DNA of 64,000 nt from Jeongeupia sp. USM3. GTDB taxonomy: Bacteria; Pseudomonadota; Gammaproteobacteria; Burkholderiales; Chitinibacteraceae. The stretch is taken from contig NZ_CP017668.1 in the NCBI RefSeq assembly GCF_001808185.1, positions 1,302,001 to 1,366,000 of the forward strand, in the 5' to 3' direction. The translations under genes were made by a program, and so were the position numbers. How positions within the stretch are numbered: position 1 is the first letter of the stretch; every line of letters begins with the position of its first letter. The notes beneath the pieces are model-generated. The model saw only the letters and a program-made list of their open reading frames with translations, was not told the origin of the DNA and made no database searches. Shown here piece after piece: positions 45,201 to 51,675 of the stretch.

Positions 45201-46215
45201 GATCGGCACGCTGAACCACGACGACAAGCTCAAGATCAAGAAGCGCAACCGTCTGGTGCTGGAAGAAGGCCGCGTTGCGCTGCACAAGGCGTGGTCGGAA
45301 ACCAGCTGGCGCATCCAGCGCCTGCGCGACAACCCGGCTTGTGCCGACTCGGAATACGCACAGCTCGACGCCAAGGGCGACAAGGGCCTGTTCGCCAAGC
45401 TGTCGTTCGACCCGTCCGACGACATCGCCGCGCCGTTCATCAGCACCGGCGCCAAGCCGCGCGTTGCGGTACTGCGCGAACAGGGCGTCAACGGTCACGT
45501 CGAAATGGCCGCCGCGTTCACCCGCGCCGGCTTCGCCGCGACCGACGTGCACATGAGTGACGTGATCGCCGGCCGCGTCTCGCTGGCAGACTTCGCCGGC
45601 CTCGCCGCCTGCGGCGGCTTCAGCTACGGCGACGTGCTCGGCGCCGGCGAGGGCTGGGCCAAGTCCATCCTGTTCAACGAACGCGCCCGTGCCGAGTTCG
45701 AAGCCTTCTTCAACCGCGCCGACACCTTCGGCCTCGGCGTCTGCAACGGCTGCCAGATGATGGCCAACCTCTCGGGCATCGTTCCGGGCGCGCAGGCGTG
45801 GCCGAAGTTCACCCGCAACCAGAGCGAGCAGTTCGAAGCGCGCTTCGTCATGGCCGAACTGACCGACTCGCCGTCGCTGTTCTTCGGCGGCATGGCCGGC
45901 ACGCAGGTTCCGGTGGTCGTCAGTCACGGCGAGGGCTTTGCCAACTTCAGCCAGCAGGGCAACTTGCAGCAGGCAATCGTTGCGATGCGCTACGTCGACC
46001 ACGGCGGCAAGGTCACCGAAACCTATCCGCTGAACCCGAACGGCAGCCCGCAAGGCATCGCCGGCGTCACCACCGCCGACGGCCGCTTCTCGATCATGAT
46101 GCCGCACCCGGAACGCGTGTTCCGCACGGTGCAGAACTCGTGGCACCCGGAGAACTGGGGCGAGGACGGCGCATGGCTGCGGATGTTCCGCAATGCGCGG
46201 CGCTGGGTCGGCTGA
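42268..46215 (+). CDS. purL: phosphoribosylformylglycinamidine synthase
   Basis: 1315 residues from ATG 42268 (MADVLQLRGGTALSAF), matching E. coli PurL length. An alternative start at 42247 adds seven residues. The FGAM synthase N-domain (about 1-155) and two AIRS-like halves (about 170-980) carry SEHCRHK, MKVETHNHPTAI and PVGKDSMSMKT. The C-terminal class I glutaminase domain (about 1045-1315) has the nucleophile Cys in GVCNGCQMM and the His/Glu dyad in MPHPERVF. It catalyses step 4 of purine synthesis: FGAR + Gln + ATP to FGAM. A long opposite-strand frame is a codon-bias shadow. The 3' end is duplicated downstream (46745-46945). Confidence 0.97.
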   Translation: MADVLQLRGGTALSAFRLDKLRNALMENGISAELYAEFWHFAEVNAPLDDGERATLERILHYGEPCNPDQAAGSLLLVLPRLGTISPWSSKASDIAEHCGLGKVARIERGIAVYASKNGAPLSSAEKNLLLPLIHDRMTEQVFETLDAGRELFRHFEPAPLATVDVLAGGRPALEKANVEFGLALSDDEIDYLLENFTKLKRNPTDVELTMFAQANSEHCRHKIFNANYVIDGEAQPYSLFGMIRETHKAAPAGTVVAYSDNSSVIEGARIGRFYPQPGSAEYAYHDETTHILMKVETHNHPTAISPFPGAATGSGGEIRDEGATGRGSKPKVGLTGFTVSNLNLPGAIQPWEDPAYGKPDRIASALDIMIEGPIGGAAFNNEFGRPNIAGYFRTFEEDFGGERRGYHKPIMIAGGMGNINALHVGKHGLPDGSLLIQLGGPGMLIGMGGSAASSMATGANAADLDFDSVQRGNPEIERRAQEVIDRCWQQGEHNPVLSIHDVGAGGISNAFPELVNDAGQGAVFDLRKVNIEERGMSPKEIWSNESQERYVLAISPANLLAFEAICERERCPYAVIGRVTDEKQLVVEDPHFGNKPVDMPMEVLLGKPPKMTRDVTRVKPELKVFDSSGIDLKEAAYRVLQLPAVADKSFLINIGDRTVGGYTARDQFVGPWQVPVADVAVTAMGYDTYLGEAMAMGERTPLALISGPASGRMAVAEALTNLAAAPIAKLSDVKLSANWMAPAGHPGEDANLYDTVKAVGLDLCRELGISIPVGKDSMSMKTVWSEDGEARQVTAPLSLVITGFAPVTDVRRVLTPQLRNEADTDLILIDLGDGKCRLGGSALAQVYKQVGQWAPDVVNVPHLKSFFETVQKLNLEGRILAYHDRSDGGLFAAVSEMMFAGHVGVTLEIDELCIERRRRGREEDELTPEDIARAENGRMMGVLFNEELGAVLQVKRSDTAAVIAAFANAGIRSELHVIGTLNHDDKLKIKKRNRLVLEEGRVALHKAWSETSWRIQRLRDNPACADSEYAQLDAKGDKGLFAKLSFDPSDDIAAPFISTGAKPRVAVLREQGVNGHVEMAAAFTRAGFAATDVHMSDVIAGRVSLADFAGLAACGGFSYGDVLGAGEGWAKSILFNERARAEFEAFFNRADTFGLGVCNGCQMMANLSGIVPGAQAWPKFTRNQSEQFEARFVMAELTDSPSLFFGGMAGTQVPVVVSHGEGFANFSQQGNLQQAIVAMRYVDHGGKVTETYPLNPNGSPQGIAGVTTADGRFSIMMPHPERVFRTVQNSWHPENWGEDGAWLRMFRNARRWVG

Positions 46216-46232
46216 TCCTCGGTCGTCGCGAC

Positions 46233-46260
46233 AAAAAACCGGCCTCTGGGCCGGTTTTTT
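46233..46260 (+). terminator. purL terminator
   Basis: A 12-bp stem AAAAAACCGGCC / GGCCGGTTTTTT with a 4-nt loop lies 18 bp after the stop codon. Confidence 0.93.
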
Positions 46261-46308
46261 CTTGCCCGTGCTAGGCTGGACGCTCGCCATTCCCGCCCGG
46301 AGACATTC

Positions 46309-46590
46309 ATGGTCGATATCGTCCACCAACTGGAACAGACCCGCTTCGTTGCAACCGACGCCGGCAAGGTCATCGCCGAGATGACCTATTCGCCACTCGG
46401 CGACGACCGCTTCATCATCGACCATACCGACGTCGACCAAGCCTACGGCGGCCAGGGTATCGGCTACCAGCTCGTCGACGCCGCCGTCGCCCATGCCCGG
46501 GCCAACGGCATGAAGATTTTGCCGCTGTGCCCGTTTGCGGCCAGCGTGTTCAAGAAAAAAGGTGATGAGTACGCCGACGTCCGCTTCTGA
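46309..46590 (+). CDS. small GNAT-type N-acetyltransferase (YjdJ/NATD1-like)
   Basis: 93 residues. The core reads FIIDHTDVDQAYGGQGIGYQLVDAAVAHARANG, in which the acetyl-CoA loop QGIG is visible. LPLCPFAASVFKK ends the domain. This minimal GNAT fold is typical of YjdJ-like proteins of unknown substrate. It sits between purL and the decayed purL copy, so it may have arrived with that rearrangement. Confidence 0.85.
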   Translation: MVDIVHQLEQTRFVATDAGKVIAEMTYSPLGDDRFIIDHTDVDQAYGGQGIGYQLVDAAVAHARANGMKILPLCPFAASVFKKKGDEYADVRF

Positions 46591-46599
46591 CCGGCGAAC

Positions 46600-46755
46600 T
46601 CATCCCTCCGCCGACACCGGCATCCGCATGCTCACCGCTAGCTGGTTGAAGGCGTTCATCAGCGCCACGGCATAGGTCAGCTCGGCGATTTCCTGCTCGC
46701 TGAAATTGGCCTTGAGTGCCTCGAACTCCGAAGCGCACCAAGTCAGCGTCACCAT
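46600..46755 (-). pseudogene. truncated carboxymuconolactone-decarboxylase/AhpD-like gene
   Basis: The minus-strand frame ends VALMNAFNQLAVSMRMPVSAEG, preceded by FSEQEIAELTY. This is the C-terminal end of an AhpD/CMD-type alkylhydroperoxidase. The expected N-terminal part with the CxxC motif is absent. Family similarity stops at about 46755, exactly where similarity to the purL 3' end begins. It is a remnant, not a functional gene. Confidence 0.7.
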
Positions 46756-46945
46756 CGCCGACGGCCCCTCTCGATCATGATGCCGCCCCTGGAACGCGTG
46801 TTCCACACAACGCAGAACTCGTGGCTCACGGAAAACTGAGGCGAGGATGGCGCATGGTCCGAATATTCCGCAATTCGCGAAAGTGAGTCGGCCGATCAGC
46901 CTTCCACGAACAAAAAAACCGGCCAGATGGCCGGTTTTTCAAGTC
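46745..46945 (+). pseudogene. decayed duplicate of the purL 3' end and its terminator
   Basis: This stretch aligns over its whole length with 46063-46262, the last codons of purL plus terminator. Shared blocks include CTCGATCATGATGCCGC, GGAACGCGTGTTCC and GCAGAACTCGTGG. The copy has many point changes, small gaps and a premature stop (TGGGGC of purL became TGAGGC). The terminator hairpin is kept at 46914-46939. It lies in the same orientation as purL, about 680 bp downstream. Confidence 0.92.
46914..46939 (+). terminator. terminator hairpin in the purL relic
   Basis: The stem AAAAACCGGCCA / TGGCCGGTTTTT with a 2-nt loop is conserved from the purL terminator, although the coding part has decayed. 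Confidence 0.8.
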
Positions 46946-47483
46946 GCAAATAAGTGCCTGCTTTGCATGATGACAAACTGCAACACATCACCAAGATGTG
47001 TTTGCCGATCAAATAGGTATAAATTACGCTAAGGTCGGATCAATAAAAATCCAGCAACCCGAGACAATTTACTTACCGACTCAAAAACTTCAAATAAAAA
47101 TCAACCATGCCTACCCAAAAACGAAGACGGCAAATCACTAGACCAATAACCAGCATTTTTATGGCAATATCATTATCTGCTTGCGCGGGGCAGATGAGAA
47201 ACGTCCAAAAAATAAGCACTGACAAAAAGTACACCAGCATTTATATTGAGGTAAATACTGCCGAATCACGCAAACTAAAAATAACAAGAAACAAAGCCGG
47301 GACCCCCAGCCAGTTAAATGAAGCAATGAATCAAAGCATCTCCGAATTCAATAGAAGGGTAAAAAAAGAAATCCCCGAAAAACTTGGCAACACCTACAAA
47401 AAGCACAACATAAAAGTTGTCGACAAAATCAATAATGCCGACTTGATTTTCAAGTTAAAAACCCCAGAAACTCTGGACGTAAT

Positions 47484-48554
47484 TGTTGCATCCCGGACGA
47501 TAATTTAAGCCCCCGAAGCTGGCAGCTCTATCTGGCTCGCTCGGCTTTGGCTACGCTGATCACCTCGCTTTCCGAGTCCAACCGATGATCGTCCAGTTGC
47601 ACCGCCGCGCCCGCACCACACCCGCCATCCGCGCCGAAATCCAGGCCGCACCGGCCAGCATCACCGATACCGAGCTGGCCCGGCGCTACAACGTCAGCTC
47701 GCCCACCATCGCCAAGTGGCGTCGGCGAGAGTCCGTGCAGGACCGCTCGCATACCGCACACCGCTTGCAAACGACGCTGACGCCGGCCCAGGAAGCCATC
47801 GCCGTCGAACTGCGCAAACTGCTCAAGCTGGGACTGGATGATCTGCTGGTGGTCGTGCGCGAATTCCTCACGCCTGCGGTCTCCCGTTCCGGCCTCGATC
47901 GCTGCCTACGCCGCTACGGCGTTGGCAGCTTGCGGACGCTCGAACCGGCCGTACCGTCACCGCGCAGCAAACCGTTCAAGGACTATGCGCCGGGCTTCAT
48001 TCACGTCGACGTCAAATACCTGCCGCAAATGGCCGACGAGACGACACGGCGTTACCTGTTCGTCGCGATCGACCGTGCCACCCGCTGGGTGTTCGTGCAG
48101 ATCAAACCCAACAAGACGGCTGCGGCTGCCAAAGCCTTCCTGGCGGCGCTGAGCCAAGCCGTACCGTTCAAGCTGCAGACGCTGTTGACCGACAACGGCA
48201 GCGAGTTCACCGACCGGCTGTTCAACAAGCAAAAGCAGGCCAGCGGCGAGCACGAGTTTGATCGACTGTGTACCGCCTTGGGCATCGAGCACCGGCTCAC
48301 CAAGCCACGGCATCCGCAAACCAACGGCATGGTCGAGCGCTTCAACGGCCGGATTGCCGACGTGCTGGCGACGCACCGCTTCGCGTCGGGTGAAGATCTG
48401 GCACAAACGCTGATGCGATACGTTTGGTTGTACAACCAGCACCTGCCGCAATTGGCGCTACAGCACCGAACGCCGATTCAGGCAATGAAGGATTGGGCGC
48501 GGAACCGGCCTGATCTATTCCATAAACGCGTGATTAATCGTCCGGGACTGGACA
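47484..48554 (+). mobile_element. IS481-type insertion sequence, element 2 (complete)
   Basis: 1071 bp. The left end TGTTGCATCCCGGACGATAA and the right end (complement) TGTCCAGTCCCGGACGATTA form imperfect inverted repeats. A perfect 6-bp target duplication CGTAAT flanks it (47478-47483 and 48555-48560). One transposase gene fills it. Clean ends and an exact duplication indicate a fairly recent insertion. Confidence 0.95.
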
Positions 48555-48559
48555 CGTAA
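47585..48559 (+). CDS. IS481-type DDE transposase (element 2)
   Basis: 324 residues. The N-terminal HTH (ITDTELARRYNVSSPTIAKW) is followed by an rve core with Asp in FIHVDVKYLP, Asp in LLTDNGSEF and Glu in NGMVERFNGR. The reading frame crosses the right IS end. Its last codons read GAC-A|CG-TAA, where CGTAAT is the target duplication, so the stop codon is supplied by the host site. It is related to, but clearly different from, element 1 at 7.4-8.5 kb. Confidence 0.94.
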   Translation: MIVQLHRRARTTPAIRAEIQAAPASITDTELARRYNVSSPTIAKWRRRESVQDRSHTAHRLQTTLTPAQEAIAVELRKLLKLGLDDLLVVVREFLTPAVSRSGLDRCLRRYGVGSLRTLEPAVPSPRSKPFKDYAPGFIHVDVKYLPQMADETTRRYLFVAIDRATRWVFVQIKPNKTAAAAKAFLAALSQAVPFKLQTLLTDNGSEFTDRLFNKQKQASGEHEFDRLCTALGIEHRLTKPRHPQTNGMVERFNGRIADVLATHRFASGEDLAQTLMRYVWLYNQHLPQLALQHRTPIQAMKDWARNRPDLFHKRVINRPGLDT

Positions 48560-48878
48560 TGTGCCATATAACGTGGTGTGCTACACGAACAGATGTGGCC
48601 TTCTCCCTCATGGACTCAGGCTCAAAGAAAGACTTATACAAAGGTCAAGTATTGATTTCGAGCGGAATATATCACTACAAAGAATACGCAGATCAAAAAG
48701 CAATTATCAATGGACAAGATGAAAAAGACCTCTCCATTGAGGTTGCAGGCAAATTTTTCGAAGAAACTGCATCTTTCTTTTAGAAAAGCACCAAAAAACC
48801 AATCTATTGCAATATTTTCTGAAAGATAAGACAATCAAATTTATTGGCTATAGTTACAACAATCTCGGCAGAGATGCA

Positions 48879-48952
48879 GTCGCCGCAGGCATTGCGCCGC
48901 ATTAGTTACACTTGATGATCATCCATCCGGCGTAATGCCACAATGCGGCGAC
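48879..48952. repeat. imperfect inverted repeat with internal palindrome
   Basis: The left arm GTCGCCGCAGGCATTGCGCC (48879 on) pairs with the right arm ending at 48952 (GGCGTAATGCC then TGCGGCGAC), apart from a 4-nt insertion and one mismatch. The loop of about 28 nt contains the palindrome GATGATCATC (48914-48923). It lies in a gene-free stretch (48784-49065) between the split lipoprotein gene and the lactonase gene, which otherwise shows only a short GAGCGAGT/ACTCGCTC hairpin at 49022-49041. Confidence 0.7.
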
Positions 48953-49065
48953 TACACGCCAAGAGAATGGCATCCCTCGGCTAACCGAGCGGTCTAAGCT
49001 AGAAATTTCCAGCCTCAAGGTGAGCGAGTCGGAACTCGCTCGGGGTCAGGTCGCCCATTGCCCGC

Positions 49066-50106
49066 TCAGGCAAACTTCACGCAGACCGGCCGATCGACGG
49101 CAATCGCTTCTCCGGCCGGTGTCAGCGCGCCGCTGGCCACATCGCGGGAAAACAGCACCAGCACACCGCCGGCCTGGTTCGCGACCAGCAGCCAGCGGCC
49201 GCACGGCGACAGCGCGAAGTTGCGCGGCATCCGGCCGCCGCAAGCCGCGTGGCCGGCCGCTTCGAGCTGGCCGTCGTTGACGCGGAAAACCGCGATGCTG
49301 TCGTGGCCGCGGTTCGACGCGTACAGGAAACGGCCATCCGGGCTCAGTTGCAGCTCGGCACCGGTGTTGTCGCCGGCAAAACCGGCCGGCAGCGACGAGA
49401 CGGTCTGGCGGTGTTCGAGCCCGCCGTCGTGCCACGCGTAAACGAGCACGGTACTGGTCAGTTCGCCGACGACATAGACAAAGCGGTCGGCGGCATCGAA
49501 GACCAGATGACGCGGACCGTCGCCCGGTGCGGTGGCGGCCACGCCATGCGGCAGCAGTGTCGTGCCGTCGATGCGGTAAACGGCAATCTCGTCCCGGCCC
49601 AGATCGCAGACCAGTGCATAGCGGCCATCGGGGCTGGGGGTTATGCTGTGCAGGTGCGGCGCATCTTGGCGTTCGGCGTTGACGCCGCTGGCACCGTGAT
49701 GGCGAACCTCGAAGGCGAGCGGCTGTACCAATCCGTCGTGGTCCAGCGGCAACAGTGCCGCGTTGTGGCCAAAGTAGTTGGCCACCAGCAGCGCGCCGCC
49801 CGCCGGCCCCCCTCCCGATCCGGCCCGCGACAGGTAGCATGGCGAATCACCGCCGCTGCCGACGCGGTTCAGCAGCGCCAAGCGCCCCTGCGGGTCGACC
49901 GCCAGCGTGCACACCTCGCCCTCGGACGTTTCGCTGACCGCGTACAGCTTGTCGCCGCCCGGGAGCAGATACGACGCGTTGGCGACGCCGGACAGCGACT
50001 GCAACGGTGCCAGTACGCCCGCTTCGGCATCGAAATCAAAGGCATGGATCGTCGCTTGCTCGGCATCGCCGTAGCAGCCGACGTAAACGCGGCTCAAACC
50101 GGTCAT
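49066..50106 (-). CDS. lactonase family protein (6-phosphogluconolactonase-like beta-propeller)
   Basis: 346 residues from ATG 50106 (MTGLSRVYVGCYGDAEQATI). A seven-bladed propeller is suggested by repeated blades such as HSITPSPDGRYALVCDLGRD, GPRHLVFDAADRFVYVVGEL and ELQLSPDGRFLYASNRGHD. This is the YbhE/Pgl-type (PF10282) family. It may hydrolyse 6-phosphogluconolactone or another lactone in the cytoplasm. No pentose-phosphate genes are adjacent. Confidence 0.88.
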   Translation of the reverse strand: MTGLSRVYVGCYGDAEQATIHAFDFDAEAGVLAPLQSLSGVANASYLLPGGDKLYAVSETSEGEVCTLAVDPQGRLALLNRVGSGGDSPCYLSRAGSGGGPAGGALLVANYFGHNAALLPLDHDGLVQPLAFEVRHHGASGVNAERQDAPHLHSITPSPDGRYALVCDLGRDEIAVYRIDGTTLLPHGVAATAPGDGPRHLVFDAADRFVYVVGELTSTVLVYAWHDGGLEHRQTVSSLPAGFAGDNTGAELQLSPDGRFLYASNRGHDSIAVFRVNDGQLEAAGHAACGGRMPRNFALSPCGRWLLVANQAGGVLVLFSRDVASGALTPAGEAIAVDRPVCVKFA

Positions 50107-50270
50107 GGGCTTCTCGTCTGGGGGCAAAACGCCATCTTACGGAATGCCCGTGGCGCTGCGGCCGCCTTCGCCCACGACGTCGCCGATCCGCCACGCATCC
50201 GCACGGGACGGGAATCGGTCGCAAGCCGCCGCCGCTGTGGGACAATGGCCGTTGTACAAAGGAAAACCGC

Positions 50271-51035
50271 ATGTCCGTCAGCCTCAAATCCGAAGCCCAG
50301 ATCGCCAAGATGCGCGTCGCCGGCCAGCTCGCCGCCGAAGTGCTGGAGATGATCCGCGAGTACGTCGTTCCCGGCGTCTCGACCGAGGAGCTCGACCGGC
50401 GCTGCTTCGAGCACATCACCAAAAAGCAGAAGGCCACGCCGGCCAACGTCGGCTATCACGGTTTTCCCAAGACGCTGTGCACGTCGATCAACGGCGTCGT
50501 CTGCCACGGCATTCCGAGCCCGCGCGACATCCTCAAGGACGGCGACATCATCAACATCGACGTCACCGTGATCAAGGACGGCTGGCACGGCGACACCAGC
50601 CGGATGTATTTCTCCGGCACGCCGAGCCCGGCGGCGAAACGGCTCGCCGAGGTGACCTTCGACGCGATGATGGCCGGCATCCACGCCGTCCGTCCCGGCG
50701 CCCGCCTCGGCGACGTCGGCCACGCGATCCAGACGCTGGCCGAAGCCGCCGGCTACTCGGTGGTGCGCGAATACTGCGGCCACGGCATCGGCAAGGTCTA
50801 TCACGAAGACCCGCAGGTGCTGCACTACGGCCGCCCGAACTCCGGCCTGTTGCTGAAGAAGGGCATGACCTTCACCGTCGAGCCGATGATCAACGCCGGC
50901 GGCGCCGGCGTGCAGCAGCTGCAGGACGGCTGGACCGTCGTCACCCGCGACGGCTCGTTGTCGGCGCAGTGGGAGCACATGATCGCGGTGACCGACGACG
51001 GCTTTGAAATCCTCACGCCATGGCCGAACAGCTGA
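50271..51035 (+). CDS. map: type I methionine aminopeptidase
   Basis: 254 residues from ATG 50271 with AAAGGA upstream. The five metal ligands are visible: Asp in NIDVTVIKDGWHGDTSRM (two), His in YCGHGIGKVYHE, Glu in FTVEPMI and Glu in AQWEHMI. TSINGVVCHGIP is the substrate-pocket strand. It removes initiator Met from nascent proteins and is essential. Its 3' end overlaps the following GNAT gene by 16 bp, an operon arrangement. Confidence 0.96.
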   Translation: MSVSLKSEAQIAKMRVAGQLAAEVLEMIREYVVPGVSTEELDRRCFEHITKKQKATPANVGYHGFPKTLCTSINGVVCHGIPSPRDILKDGDIINIDVTVIKDGWHGDTSRMYFSGTPSPAAKRLAEVTFDAMMAGIHAVRPGARLGDVGHAIQTLAEAAGYSVVREYCGHGIGKVYHEDPQVLHYGRPNSGLLLKKGMTFTVEPMINAGGAGVQQLQDGWTVVTRDGSLSAQWEHMIAVTDDGFEILTPWPNS

Positions 51036-51466
51036 CGCACACCATCGCCCTCGCCACTGCGGAAGACGTATACGAAGCACAGCGCTTCTACGATGCCTGC
51101 GGCTACGGTGGCGATGCGATTGCAGCAGCGGATCGCGTTTTGCTGGCTAGAAATGGCGCCGGAATCGTCGGCGTCGTCCGGCTGTCACCGCTGGACGACG
51201 ATTGGTGCTTGCGGGGTATGCAGATCCATCCTGCGCAGCAGCGCAGCGGTCTCGGTACTGCAATGCTGCACACCCTTGTGACGATGATGGACAGGCCGTG
51301 TTATTGCCTGCCTTACGCTCATCTCGAAGGCTTCTACGGCCAGATCGGCTTTACCCGCATCGCAGCGGATACCATGCCCACCACGCTGGCCGAACGCTAC
51401 GCCGGCTATCTGGTGCGCGGTTTGAACATCGTCGGTATGCTGCGGCGTGGCAGTAACCCGATCTGA
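51020..51466 (+). CDS. GNAT family N-acetyltransferase
   Basis: 148 residues. The acetyl-CoA site reads LRGMQIHPAQQRSGLGTAML (the R/Q-x-x-G-x-G/A loop as RSGLG). The C-terminal part LEGFYGQIGFTRI completes the fold. The start overlaps the map stop region by 16 bp, so the gene is translationally coupled to map. The acceptor substrate is unknown. Confidence 0.88.
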   Translation: MAEQLTHTIALATAEDVYEAQRFYDACGYGGDAIAAADRVLLARNGAGIVGVVRLSPLDDDWCLRGMQIHPAQQRSGLGTAMLHTLVTMMDRPCYCLPYAHLEGFYGQIGFTRIAADTMPTTLAERYAGYLVRGLNIVGMLRRGSNPI

Positions 51467-51477
51467 AGGACACATCC

Positions 51478-51663
51478 ATGAAGAAAATCGGCAACACCCT
51501 GGTGCCGCGCAATCCGTTCGCGGCCGCGGCCAGCCGGCGCAAGGCCGGTGCGCACGAGAAGACCGAGAAGGTCAGGCGGCGCGATGCAAAACAGGCACTG
51601 CGGCAAGCGATGCAGGCAATGAAAAAGGGCGGGGATGTTTTCCCGCCCTTCTCTTTTGCCTGA
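51478..51663 (+). CDS. small basic hypothetical protein
   Basis: 61 residues, with AAGGAC upstream. The start MKKIGNTLVPRNPFAAAASR followed by RKAGAHEKTEK resembles short basic proteins annotated as hypothetical in Chromobacterium/Neisseriales. The last codons overlap the terminator hairpin. It lies in the map-GNAT transcription unit. High Lys/Arg suggests nucleic-acid contact, but that is a guess. Confidence 0.7.
   Translation: MKKIGNTLVPRNPFAAAASRRKAGAHEKTEKVRRRDAKQALRQAMQAMKKGGDVFPPFSFA
51625..51657 (+). terminator. terminator overlapping the end of the small basic gene
   Basis: The stem AAGGGCGGG / CCCGCCCTT with an 8-nt loop is followed by CTCTTTT. The hairpin is inside the coding region, and its last codons read through the stem. 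It probably ends the map operon. Confidence 0.8.
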
Positions 51664-51675
51664 AGCACTGAGAGA

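Larger units (their letters stand above)
47107..48783 (+). pseudogene. AT-rich lipoprotein gene split by an IS481-type element
   Basis: The 5' part (47107-47483) encodes MPTQKRRRQITRPITSIF then a lipobox (SLSAC) and a mature region rich in Lys/Asn. The 3' part (48561-48783) continues in the same frame (CATRTDVAFSLMDSGSKKDL to ETASFF). Removing the IS plus one copy of its 6-bp target duplication restores an uninterrupted 199-residue lipoprotein frame. No family is recognised. Base composition is far more AT-rich than the genome, so it was probably acquired. As it stands, only a truncated 133-residue product ending in IS sequence could be made. Confidence 0.88.

Noticed and set aside
42241..46494. 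1417-codon minus-strand frame
   Set aside because: Shadow of purL; no recognisable domain, and composition is typical of the antisense of a GC-rich gene.
48784..48903. Continuation of the split lipoprotein in another frame (LKDKTIKFIGYSYNN to a stop at 48903)
   Set aside because: It needs a frameshift right at the TAG stop. The restored 199-residue frame already has a natural end, so this is unproved.
49022..49041. GAGCGAGT/ACTCGCTC hairpin as the terminator of the lactonase gene
   Set aside because: No T-run follows on either strand.
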